From contig JAISMZ010000181.1 in NCBI GenBank assembly GCA_031276475.1, positions 1 to 20,659 on the forward strand: a DNA stretch of 20,659 nt, in the 5' to 3' direction. Below the pieces are notes generated by a model. That model saw only the letters and a program-made list of their open reading frames with translations. It was not told the origin of the DNA and did not search any database. Each line of letters begins with the position of its first letter. Position 1 is the stretch's first letter. The DNA comes from Coriobacteriales bacterium (lineage in GTDB: Bacteria > Actinomycetota > Coriobacteriia > Coriobacteriales > UBA8131). The position numbers and the translations under genes are program-made. Shown here piece after piece: positions 1-6,286 of this stretch.

Positions 1-135
1 GAGCAGCCGCCGCTTACGCAACAGCAGCCGCCGCTTACGCAACAGCAGTCGCCGCTTACGTCGCAGGAGCAGCCGCCGCTTACGTCGCAGCAGCAGCCGC
101 CGCTTACGTCGCAGCAGCAGCCGCCGCTTACGTCG
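1..135 (+). repeat. In-frame tandem repeat (three 21-nt then three 24-nt units) in the protease N-terminus
   Basis: Six units of the type CAG-CAG-CCG-CCG-CTT-ACG are visible: three 21-nt units (1-63) and three 24-nt units (64-135). They encode (Q/E)Q(P/S)PLT(S/Q) repeats with an extra Gln in the longer form. All units are multiples of three, so copy number can change without breaking the frame. The array is cut by the left edge of the window, so the full copy number is unknown. Confidence 0.9.
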
Positions 136-1686
136 CAGCCGCAGATTCTGCCCTTGCCCGTACAGGTGCCTCCGGTAACACCCTCATATCTGGCGGACAC
201 GTATCCGACGCCGGCTTCCTATCAATCGTCCCCGCAGCCTCTGGCGGATGCGTATCAGTCACATGCTCAGCATCAACCATCCGCTCCTCAGCCTGTTCAT
301 CATGCCGCCGCCCCGCCACCCGCTCACCAGTCTCCCTCTCACCAGTCACCCGCTCACCAGGCGGGTGTTGCCCATCATCAGCCTCCCGCGCATCAGGCAT
401 CTGCCCAGCAACCGGGCGCGCATCAGCCCCCCGCGCATCATTCGGCCCCCCCACAGCAGCCACCTCCGCAACCTGCAACGGGCGTGCATCAACCGGGCGC
501 GCATCAGCCGCTGCCCGCCCCGAGCGCCAAATCCTCCAAGGCAGCGTCCTTCCTGATCGGACTGATCGGTGTGGTTATTGGGGCCCTGCTTTCGGTGGGC
601 ATTCTCTATGTTGTCACCGACGGCTTTCACACCAATACGGTGATATCCACTCCGTCGGGTGGTTCAGGCACGCCGATCACCATCAATCCTTCAGCTTCCG
701 ATAACGCCACGCTCGCCGAGGCGGTGGCGGCCAAGACCATGCCCTCGGTCGTCAACATCGACGTCTACGCCAACCCTTCCGATAATGCTCTGTTTAATGA
801 TGCGGGCCCGGCACTGGGCGAGGGCGAGGGCAATCTGGAGAAGTACGGGCTCGGTTCTGGCATTATCCTCAGCGCTGACGGATATATCCTCACCAATTAC
901 CACGTTATCGAGGAAGGCAAGCAGTTCCTGGTCAGCGTGGATAAGGACCAGAAGTATGAGGCTACGGTGGTTGGCAGCGACCCGTCCAGCGACCTGGCAG
1001 TTCTCAAGGTAGACGCTACCGGCCTGACGCCCATCGAGAAAGCGGACTCCAACGGAGTGCAGATTGGCGAATGGGTGATGGCTTTGGGCAGCCCCTTCGG
1101 TTTGGAGAAGTCCGTCTCTACCGGCATCGTCTCCGCCCTCTATCGCTCTACCACGATGCAATCTACGGCTGGCGTGACCATCTATGCCAACCTGATACAG
1201 ACCGATGCCGCCATCAATCCTGGTAATTCTGGTGGCGCGCTGGTTAATGCCGAGGGCAAGCTGATTGGTGTCAATACGCTGATTAATTCGACTTCGGGCA
1301 CCTATTCGGGTGTTGGCTTCGCCATTCCAAGCGAATATGCTATTCAGGTTGCAGATCAGATCATGGCCGGCAAAACCGTTGAGCACCCCTTCCTGGGTGT
1401 GACCCTGCAGACCGTCACTCCGGGCAACGCCCGTCAGTTGGGTACGCCCGAGACCAGCGGCATTCTTATCGCCTCGGTGGTCTCCGGTTCGGCCGCCGAT
1501 CAGGCCGGCGTTAAAAAAGGCGATGTTGTGGTCGCCTTTGACGGCAAAGAGGTTGCCACTGCCAGCGAGTTGATCATCAATGTGCGCGGTCATCTGGTTG
1601 GTGATGAAGTGACGCTTACCGTACTGCGCGGCAGCGAAAAGCTCGACCTGAAGGTGACTTTGGGCTCGGACGCCAATAACGGTTGA
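1..1686 (+). CDS. htrA: HtrA/DegP-type membrane-anchored serine protease with C-terminal PDZ domain (5' end outside window)
   Basis: The reading frame is open from base 1, so the true start lies upstream; a TTG at 154 is open in frame but lies behind in-frame repeats and is unlikely to be the start. The N-terminal half is a cytoplasmic Pro/Gln/His-rich low-complexity region: tandem repeats at 1-135, then many HQ/AHQP units to about 510. One membrane helix follows (about 547-615, starting AASFLIGLIG). The trypsin-like domain outside the membrane shows the full catalytic triad: His in NYHVI (codon 901), Asp in SSDLAVLKVD (codon 991) and Ser in NPGNSGGAL (codon 1228). A PDZ domain spans about 1384-1680 (HPFLGVTL ... 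GVKKGDVVVAFDG). The family degrades or refolds damaged exported proteins; here it would face the extracytoplasmic side. It stops at 1684-1686 (TGA) and is followed by an intrinsic terminator. The protease assignment is secure. The function of the His/Gln-rich head is unknown. Confidence 0.93.
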   Translation, partial: EQPPLTQQQPPLTQQQSPLTSQEQPPLTSQQQPPLTSQQQPPLTSQPQILPLPVQVPPVTPSYLADTYPTPASYQSSPQPLADAYQSHAQHQPSAPQPVHHAAAPPPAHQSPSHQSPAHQAGVAHHQPPAHQASAQQPGAHQPPAHHSAPPQQPPPQPATGVHQPGAHQPLPAPSAKSSKAASFLIGLIGVVIGALLSVGILYVVTDGFHTNTVISTPSGGSGTPITINPSASDNATLAEAVAAKTMPSVVNIDVYANPSDNALFNDAGPALGEGEGNLEKYGLGSGIILSADGYILTNYHVIEEGKQFLVSVDKDQKYEATVVGSDPSSDLAVLKVDATGLTPIEKADSNGVQIGEWVMALGSPFGLEKSVSTGIVSALYRSTTMQSTAGVTIYANLIQTDAAINPGNSGGALVNAEGKLIGVNTLINSTSGTYSGVGFAIPSEYAIQVADQIMAGKTVEHPFLGVTLQTVTPGNARQLGTPETSGILIASVVSGSAADQAGVKKGDVVVAFDGKEVATASELIINVRGHLVGDEVTLTVLRGSEKLDLKVTLGSDANNG

Positions 1687-1706
1687 CGCCCGCGCGAATG
1701 GCACAC

Positions 1707-1739
1707 GTTGAGCCTGCGTTGAGTCTGCGTTGAGCCTTG
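1707..1739 (+). repeat. Three tandem 11-nt repeats
   Basis: GTTGAGCCTGC, GTTGAGTCTGC and GTTGAGCCTTG follow one another between the protease stop and its terminator. There is one substitution in the second copy and a minor change at the end of the third. No coding role is evident. It lies in the 3' untranslated part of the protease transcript. Confidence 0.7.
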
Positions 1740-1794
1740 CAGAGGTCTTTGCGCCCGCAGGGGCTGTGCCTTGGCCGCGACTACCGAAAAATTC

Positions 1795-1822
1795 AAAAGC
1801 CCTGTCGCGAGGCGGGGCTTTT
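1795..1822 (+). terminator. Intrinsic terminator after the HtrA-type protease
   Basis: The arms AAAAGCCC (1795-1802) and GGGCTTTT (1815-1822) form a perfect 8-bp stem around a 12-nt loop. The 3' arm itself ends in four T. The A-rich 5' side means it could also act from the opposite direction. It is placed about 110 bp after the protease stop and about 105 bp before the tRNA, so it separates the two transcripts. Confidence 0.75.
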
Positions 1823-1927
1823 GCGGTACAATCCTGTCTTGTATCAGTGCGATGGCGCGACAGTGTGTCAATGCGGCAGTGCTGTTGCGCGGCTGTGTGA
1901 CGGTGCGACGGCGCATCGGATCGGCGT

Positions 1928-2002
1928 GGGCCCATAGCTCAATGGTGGAGCAGGGGACTCATAATCCCTTGGCTGCAGGTTCGAATCCTGCTGGGCCCAC
2001 CA
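1928..2002 (+). tRNA. tRNA with CAT anticodon (elongator Met, or Ile2 after lysidine modification)
   Basis: A full cloverleaf can be drawn: acceptor GGGCCCA/TGGGCCC (1928-1934 with 1992-1998), D stem GCTC/GAGC (1937-1940 with 1948-1951), anticodon stem GGGGA/TCCCT around loop CTCATAA (anticodon CAT at 1960-1962), and T stem GCAGG/CCTGC around TTCGAAT. The discriminator A is at 1999 and CCA is encoded at 2000-2002. The G1:C72 pair and the lack of three G:C pairs at 29-31/39-41 argue against initiator tRNA. Elongator Met and the TilS-modified Ile2 isoacceptor both carry CAT and cannot be separated with certainty here. larB begins 24 nt downstream with no terminator between, so a joint transcript is likely. 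Confidence 0.95.
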
Positions 2003-2026
2003 AATTCTACCTCATGAGGTGATTCA

Positions 2027-2776
2027 GTGACCGACTCGCAGAGCTTTGCTCAACTCGACTTTCAACGTGAACAGCGCTGCGGTTTTCCCGAGGTGGTATT
2101 TGCTCAGGGCAAGACCGCCAGTCAGATAACACTGTTGCTCAAGGCGCTCGCGGACGAACACGGGGTGGCCTTGGCAACGCGGGTCAACACAAGGCAGGCC
2201 CGACGCATCTGTGCCGAGTTGCCCGAGGCGGCCTATCTTGCCAGCTGCAAGCTGCTCTTTATCGATCGCCGGGAACCCGACCTGCGTGTAAGCGGAGAGG
2301 ACGTTCAGGCGGCTCTGTCCGACGATGCGCAGGCTCTGATTGGCGATGTCGTCGTCTGCTGCGCGGGTACCAGCGATTTGCCCGTGGCCGAAGAGGCGGC
2401 AGTCACGGCACGCCTGATGGGTTCGCGCGTGACGCTGCTGGCCGATGTTGGTATCGCCGGCGTTCATCGTCTGCTGGCCCGCGAGCAGGAGCTGCGTGCC
2501 GCCCGCTGCGTTGTGGCAGTTGCCGGCATGGAGGGGGCTTTGCCCTCGCTGGTTGCCGGCCTGGTTGAGGTGCCGGTGATCGCCGTGCCGACCTCGGTGG
2601 GCTACGGCGCCAGCTTTGGTGGCCTGGCCGCACTGCTAGCGATGCTTAACTCATGCGCCTGCGGCGTCAGCGTTGTGAACATCAACAACGGCTTTGGCGC
2701 CGGGGCTATCGCGCATCGCATCAATGCGGGGCCGCGACGCTCAGAAGCTGGAGCCTGCCGGGATGGCGCAAAATGA
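2027..2776 (+). CDS. larB: LarB, nickel-pincer nucleotide biosynthesis carboxylase/hydrolase
   Basis: LarB carboxylates the pyridinium ring of nicotinic acid adenine dinucleotide and releases AMP, giving pyridinium-3,5-biscarboxylic acid mononucleotide. This is the first step of the nickel-pincer cofactor pathway of lactate racemase and relatives. The 249-aa length is normal. The N-terminal signature RCGFPEVVFAQGKT (residues 17-30) and the AIR-carboxylase (PurE-like) core with CCAGTSDLPVAEEA (111-124), AGMEGALPSLVAGLV (166-180), VPTSVGYGASFGGLAALLAM (187-206) and VVNINNGFGAGA (216-227) identify it clearly. The start is GTG 2027, with GAGG at 2016-2019 as ribosome site, 24 nt after the tRNA CCA end. 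It overlaps the likely larE start by 14 nt, indicating translational coupling. Confidence 0.95.
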   Translation: MTDSQSFAQLDFQREQRCGFPEVVFAQGKTASQITLLLKALADEHGVALATRVNTRQARRICAELPEAAYLASCKLLFIDRREPDLRVSGEDVQAALSDDAQALIGDVVVCCAGTSDLPVAEEAAVTARLMGSRVTLLADVGIAGVHRLLAREQELRAARCVVAVAGMEGALPSLVAGLVEVPVIAVPTSVGYGASFGGLAALLAMLNSCACGVSVVNINNGFGAGAIAHRINAGPRRSEAGACRDGAK

Positions 2777-3692
2777 CGTGGAGCGGGGCGCGATGATGCA
2801 GGATGGGGCGGAGCGGAACGGGACGCCGCCTGATGCCGCGCAACGCCGTGCGGCGCCGCAGGCGGATGAGGCAGCAGAGTTAAATGCGAAAGGCGAACGG
2901 CTTTACGGGCTGCTTGCCTCCTACCAATCGGTCGCGGTGGCCTTCAGCGGCGGCGTTGATTCCAGCCTGCTGCTGGATGTTGCCCATGAGGCGCTCGGGG
3001 ACAACTGTCTGGCTCTAACGGCGTATTCGGCCTCCTTTCCCCAACGCGAGCGCGCCGCCGCCGCCGCTTTCTGCGAACAGCGCGGCATTGCTCATGACGA
3101 GGTGGCCAACGAGGAGCTGGAGATAGAAGGGTTTTGCACTAACCCACCCAACCGCTGCTATCTGTGCAAGCGCAGCCTGTTTGAGAAGCTTTTGGCCGTT
3201 GCCGCCGAGCGGGGCATCGCCGTTGTTGCCGAAGGCTCTAACCACGACGATCTGGGCGATTACCGCCCCGGCCTTACCGCCATCGCCGAGCTGGGCATCG
3301 CCAGCCCCTTGCGCGAAGTCGGTCTGACCAAGGCCGAGGTTCGCGCCCTGGCCCGTCGGCGCTGCCTGGCGGTCTGGAACAAGCCCGCCTTTGCCTGCCT
3401 GGCCTCGCGGCTGCCCTACAATACGCCCATCACCTCCGAGCTGCTGGCGCGTATCGACGCCGCCGAGCAGTTCTTGCTCGATGTGGGCCTGGGGCAGGTG
3501 CGCGTGCGCGTGCACGGCGACGTCGCGCGCATCGAGACCGACGCGCGAGGAGACGAGGCGCTGCTCAGCGCACAACTGCGCGGTGCGGTAAACCGGCGGC
3601 TGCAGGAGCTGGGGTTCGCCTACGTGGCGCTCGATCTGGGTGGCTATCGCAGTGGCTCAATGAACCGTGGATTGTCTCATCCAGACACTTGA
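2763..3692 (+). CDS. larE: LarE, ATP-dependent sulfur transferase for nickel-pincer cofactor
   Basis: LarE adenylates the carboxylates made by LarB and replaces them with thiocarboxylates. This 309-aa protein has the PP-loop SGGVDSS (residues 62-68) preceded by a helix, the KPAFACLASRLPY block whose cysteine (C212) is the sulfur-carrying residue of the family (Cys176 in the Lactobacillus enzyme), and an NRCYLCK motif (C132, C135). CxxC plus the third cysteine is the pattern reported for [4Fe-4S]-dependent LarE (Thermotoga type) rather than the sacrificial single-cysteine type. The start is ambiguous: ATG 2763 (overlaps larB by 14 nt, GGAG at 2749) or ATG 2793/2796 (GGAG at 2780). The frame stays open further into larB, but starts there are unlikely. 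The first roughly 35 residues are not conserved-looking. Confidence 0.93.
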   Translation: MAQNDVERGAMMQDGAERNGTPPDAAQRRAAPQADEAAELNAKGERLYGLLASYQSVAVAFSGGVDSSLLLDVAHEALGDNCLALTAYSASFPQRERAAAAAFCEQRGIAHDEVANEELEIEGFCTNPPNRCYLCKRSLFEKLLAVAAERGIAVVAEGSNHDDLGDYRPGLTAIAELGIASPLREVGLTKAEVRALARRRCLAVWNKPAFACLASRLPYNTPITSELLARIDAAEQFLLDVGLGQVRVRVHGDVARIETDARGDEALLSAQLRGAVNRRLQELGFAYVALDLGGYRSGSMNRGLSHPDT

Positions 3693-3717
3693 CAGGGCTC
3701 TGAATTTATGCGAACAT
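3689..3717 (+). promoter_or_regulatory. Predicted dinB promoter
   Basis: A perfect -35 box TTGACA (3689-3694) overlaps the larE stop codon. A 17-bp spacer places the -10 element on GAACAT (3712-3717), which is a weak match and lies inside the LexA palindrome. The predicted start of transcription then falls at or next to the ATG at 3725, which would give a leaderless message. A 19-bp spacer to ACATAT is an alternative. Confidence 0.45.
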
Positions 3718-3723
3718 ATGTTC
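3711..3723 (+). promoter_or_regulatory. LexA (SOS) operator upstream of dinB
   Basis: CGAACATATGTTC contains the perfect 12-bp palindrome GAAC-ATAT-GTTC, matching the Gram-positive/actinobacterial LexA consensus GAAC-N4-GTTC. It ends one base before the dinB ATG at 3725 and covers the expected -10 region, so bound LexA would block RNA polymerase directly. Confidence 0.85.
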
Positions 3724-3724
3724 T

Positions 3725-5098
3725 ATGAATGACGAGCGATCCATCATGGCTTCTGCGGCTTCTGCGGCTTCTGCGGCGGCTGTTCCGGTTGCCGCTGCTT
3801 CAACAGCCGCTGCGTTTCCGCGCGCCCCGAGCGAGTGTCATTACATCCTGCATTGTGACATGAACAACTTCTATGCCAGTGTCGAGCAGGCCAGGAATCC
3901 CAAACTGCAGGGCCTGCCAGTGGTGGTGGGTGGCAACGAGGAGAAGCGGCATGGTATCGTTTTGGCCAAGAGCAACGAGGCCAAGGCCTTTGGCATCAAG
4001 ACGGCCGAGACGCTCTGGCAGGCGCGCAAAAAGTGCCCGGAGCTGATCGTCGTGCCGCCCGACTTCCACCTCTACCTGCACTACTCCGCCCTGGCGCGTG
4101 AGATCTACTACCGCTATACCGACCTCGTGGAGCCCTTTGGGCCCGATGAAGCCTGGCTCGACATCACCAACTCGGTGCAGCTCTTCGGTTCGGCCGAGGC
4201 ACTGGCTGCTGAGATCGGTGCGTGCGTTAAAGCGGAGTTGGGGGTGACCATCTCCATCGGCCTGTCCTGGAACAAGATATTTGCCAAGTTTGGATCCGAC
4301 TACAAAAAGCCCGACGCCATCACGGTCATCAACCGGGATAATTATCGCGACATCGTCTGGCGCGCGCCTGTGCGCAGTTTGTTATACGTCGGGCGGGCCA
4401 CCGAGCGCAAACTGGTAGACATGGGCATTCGCAGTATCGGCGAGCTGGCGCTGGAGCCCCCTGAGAACCTCCGCAAGCGCTTTGGTGTGGTCGGTCTGAC
4501 CCTGAGCATGTTTGCCCGCGGCGAGGATACTGCTCCGGTAAAATCCTACGACCCCGACCGCAAGGGCGTCAGTCGCACGATAAAAAGTTACGGCAACGGG
4601 CTGACCGCGCCGCACGACATCGTCACCGCCCGCGACGCCAGGGCGCTCGTCTACCTGCTGGCCGAAAGCGTCTCCCAGCGGATGCGCGAGGGCGGCGCGC
4701 GGGCTCGCACGGTAGGCATCTGGATTCGCTATGCGACCCTGGACGGCTGCAATCGCCAGGTTAAGCTGGATGCGGCCACCAATGCCACAGCGCTTGTCGC
4801 CCGCGCGGCCTGGGAGTTATTGGAGGCTAACGAACCTCTGGACGAAAGCCGGCCGATCCGCGCCCTCAGCGTGCGTGCCAGCGACCTGGTGATGAGCGAC
4901 GAGCCGGAGCAGCTGGCGCTGTTTGAGACCGACCGCCATCGCGAGTTGGAGGAGCTCGACGCCACCATCGATGTCTTGCGCAAACGCTACGGCAACACGG
5001 TCGTCCAGCGCGGCATCGAGATGGTTGATCAGAGCCTGGACGGCACCGACATCAAGCGCGATAACGTTGTGCACCCCACGGGGGTGTTTAATCAGTAA
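3725..5098 (+). CDS. dinB: DNA polymerase IV (Y-family translesion polymerase)
   Basis: This protein performs error-prone bypass synthesis during DNA damage. At 457 aa it has the Y-family catalytic core: HCDMNNFYASVE with metal ligand D45 and steric-gate position Y50, and GPDEAWLDIT with D141 and E142. IGLSWNKIFAKFGSDYKKPD and the thumb and little-finger regions follow. EQLALFETD (about residues 395-403) resembles a beta-clamp binding motif (QLxLF). The start is either ATG 3725, directly behind the LexA box and possibly leaderless, or ATG 3746. Residues 8-34 are Ala/Ser low complexity encoded by a 9-nt tandem repeat, and the conserved core only begins near residue 39. It converges on mutM, with only 11 nt between the stops. 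Confidence 0.94.
   Translation: MNDERSIMASAASAASAAAVPVAAASTAAAFPRAPSECHYILHCDMNNFYASVEQARNPKLQGLPVVVGGNEEKRHGIVLAKSNEAKAFGIKTAETLWQARKKCPELIVVPPDFHLYLHYSALAREIYYRYTDLVEPFGPDEAWLDITNSVQLFGSAEALAAEIGACVKAELGVTISIGLSWNKIFAKFGSDYKKPDAITVINRDNYRDIVWRAPVRSLLYVGRATERKLVDMGIRSIGELALEPPENLRKRFGVVGLTLSMFARGEDTAPVKSYDPDRKGVSRTIKSYGNGLTAPHDIVTARDARALVYLLAESVSQRMREGGARARTVGIWIRYATLDGCNRQVKLDAATNATALVARAAWELLEANEPLDESRPIRALSVRASDLVMSDEPEQLALFETDRHRELEELDATIDVLRKRYGNTVVQRGIEMVDQSLDGTDIKRDNVVHPTGVFNQ
3749..3775 (+). repeat. Three perfect 9-nt repeats in the dinB N-terminus
   Basis: GCTTCTGCG occurs three times in tandem directly after ATG 3746 and encodes ASA units. It is outside the conserved polymerase domain. 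Confidence 0.85.
5072..5089 (+). terminator. Possible intrinsic terminator inside the last dinB codons
   Basis: CACCCC (5072-5077) and GGGGTG (5081-5086) pair around a 3-nt ACG loop, followed by TTT. The element lies 12-30 nt before the dinB stop region, within codons for HPTGVF. The convergent genes leave only 11 nt between them, so termination signals must lie inside coding sequence. The T-tract is short, so confidence is modest. Confidence 0.4.
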
Positions 5099-5109
5099 AT
5101 CTTTCAACC

Positions 5110-6123
5110 TCATCTCTGGCAATGCGCGCAGAAGTGCGTGCCCCGGCCTGCGAGGCGCGTCTTGCTTATCGGGCGACCGCATTTAGGGCAGGGCTGGCCG
5201 CTGCGGCCGTAGACCTTTGCGTGCAGGTCGAGGTACTCGCCGCGCAGGCCCTCGGCGTCCACGTAATCGCGCGCCGTGGAGCCGCCGTCGTCTAAGGACT
5301 GTTGCAGGCAGGAGCGAATGCCTGCGTGCAGCCGCTTGATGGCCGGCACGGTCAGGCCACAGACCGGCCGCGCCGGATGGATGCCGGCCAGAAACAGACT
5401 CTCGTCGGCGTAGATGTTACCGATGCCGGCGATCACCTGCTGGTCGAGCAGCGCCGTCTTGATCGGTCGTGAGGAGTGCATCGGCAGGCACTCGCGCAGC
5501 TCACGCCAGGTAAAATCGGCGTCCAGCGGCTCCGGTCCAAGGCGGCTGAGGAAGTCGTCCTCGCCAAGCAGGGCTGTCGGTATGAGCTTCAGGTAGCCAA
5601 AGCGGCGCTGGTCGTTAAAGTAGAGATGGCTGCCGTCAGTAAAGGCGATGACGACCCGCGTGCTGCGGTCGGGCAGCTCACCAATCAGCGAGCGGGAAGG
5701 GTAGCCACCGCCAAAATCTGCTTCGGCGGCGTTGCCTGCCGTCTCACTGCCTGCCGTGTCGCTGCCTGCCATCTCGCTGCCTGCCGTCTCGCTGTCGTTG
5801 TTCGGTTCGCTGCCGCGCCCGTCAGTCACGCACAGCCCGCCGTCATAGCCACCGCCCGCCTCGCTTGCCCCATCGCGAAATATCAACTGCCCGGTCATCC
5901 GCAGATGGGCCATCAGCGTGAAACCCTTATCCAAATGCAGCATCAGCAGCTTGCCGCGGCGGGCGATCTGGATCAGTTCGGCCCCGATAAGCACTTCGCG
6001 TGCATCGTCGTTAACTCCCAAAAAGCTCCGAGGGCTGAGCAGCTCCACCGAGGCGATGCGCCGTCCGAGGGCGACGCGCTCCAGGCCGCGGCGGATGGTT
6101 TCTACTTCTGGCAATTCTGGCAT
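5110..6123 (-). CDS. mutM: Formamidopyrimidine-DNA glycosylase (Fpg/MutM)
   Basis: Fpg removes 8-oxoguanine and ring-opened purines and cuts the abasic strand. The N-terminus MPELPEVETIRRGL carries the catalytic Pro2 and Glu3; Lys58 (RRGKLLML) is the conserved beta-lyase-region lysine. A helix-two-turn-helix DNA-binding region (IKTALLDQQVIAGIGNIYAD) and a C-terminal zinc finger with C312, C315, C332 and C335 (GQPCPKCG ... THFCAHC), including R327, complete the fold. At 337 aa it is about 60 residues longer than usual. The excess is a Gly/Ser/Glu-rich insertion at about residues 84-148, in the N-terminal beta-sandwich domain. The start ATG at 6123 has only a weak ribosome site (GCGGG), but Pro2 fixes it. 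It is transcribed convergently to dinB and divergently from the TetR gene. Confidence 0.95.
   Translation of the reverse strand: MPELPEVETIRRGLERVALGRRIASVELLSPRSFLGVNDDAREVLIGAELIQIARRGKLLMLHLDKGFTLMAHLRMTGQLIFRDGASEAGGGYDGGLCVTDGRGSEPNNDSETAGSEMAGSDTAGSETAGNAAEADFGGGYPSRSLIGELPDRSTRVVIAFTDGSHLYFNDQRRFGYLKLIPTALLGEDDFLSRLGPEPLDADFTWRELRECLPMHSSRPIKTALLDQQVIAGIGNIYADESLFLAGIHPARPVCGLTVPAIKRLHAGIRSCLQQSLDDGGSTARDYVDAEGLRGEYLDLHAKVYGRSGQPCPKCGRPISKTRLAGRGTHFCAHCQR
5732..5791. repeat. Four 15-nt tandem repeats within mutM
   Basis: Plus-strand units of the form CTGCCTGCCGTCTCG, at 5732-5746, 5747-5761, 5762-5776 and 5777-5791, differ by one or two bases. Read on the minus strand they encode (E/D)(T/M)AGS-like pentapeptides inside the non-conserved MutM insertion. 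The units are multiples of three, so the frame tolerates copy number change. Confidence 0.88.
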
Positions 6124-6182
6124 GATGCCCGCTTTCAGTCGCCCGTACAGTCGTGCGTCCAGTAGTCTGTTGGAGGCAGTTC

Positions 6183-6210
6183 AGTATAACGCTTGACCAA
6201 CCGGTCAAAA
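6183..6210 (-). promoter_or_regulatory. Possible mutM promoter
   Basis: On the minus strand, TTTTGA (6210-6205), a 16-bp spacer and TATACT (6188-6183) form a plausible sigma-70-type promoter about 50-60 nt upstream of the mutM ATG. Its -35 box overlaps the first TetR-type inverted repeat, so the regulator might also affect mutM. Confidence 0.4.
6193..6208. promoter_or_regulatory. TetR operator 1
   Basis: TTGACC-AACC-GGTCAA is an inverted repeat with perfect 6-bp arms overlapping the -35 element. Its arms are shared with operator 2, about 41 bp (near four helical turns) away centre to centre. Confidence 0.75.
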
Positions 6211-6221
6211 CCTGCTATCCT
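6193..6221 (+). promoter_or_regulatory. Promoter of the TetR-ABC exporter operon
   Basis: The -35 box TTGACC (6193-6198), a 17-bp spacer and the -10 box TATCCT (6216-6221) place the transcription start near 6228. The -35 box is the left arm of one operator and the second operator lies just downstream of the start point, which is a typical repressor arrangement. Confidence 0.55.
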
Positions 6222-6232
6222 GATTCCTGTGC

Positions 6233-6250
6233 GTTGACCATCTGGTCAAC
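6233..6250. promoter_or_regulatory. TetR operator 2
   Basis: GTTGACC-ATCT-GGTCAAC is an inverted repeat with perfect 7-bp arms and the same TTGACC/GGTCAA core and 4-bp spacer as operator 1. It lies between the predicted transcription start and the regulator gene, which begins at 6287. Confidence 0.78.
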
Positions 6251-6286
6251 GAACGCCAGCAGAGAACACCAAAGGACAGGGAAAAC

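Noticed and set aside
1..135. CRISPR-like repeat array
   Set aside because: Units are contiguous without unique spacers and read in frame as a Gln/Pro repeat of the protease.
691..1935. 414-codon open frame on the minus strand across the protease gene
   Set aside because: It is the antisense shadow of a gene with complete catalytic and PDZ motifs, shows no recognisable domain, and runs into the tRNA region.
1928..2002. tRNA as an integration (att) site for a mobile island
   Set aside because: No integrase gene and no duplicated tRNA 3' end are seen in the window, and the lar genes follow directly.
3015..3575. 186-codon minus-strand frame across larE
   Set aside because: GC-rich shadow frame without motifs; the larE frame is unambiguous.
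5732..5791. Regulatory or mobile repeat
   Set aside because: It is an in-frame coding minisatellite of mutM; there are no flanking inverted repeats or transposase remnants.
5476..6165. 229-codon plus-strand frame across mutM
   Set aside because: Antisense to mutM; its CRLAACRLA-like stretch is simply the complement of the 15-nt repeats.
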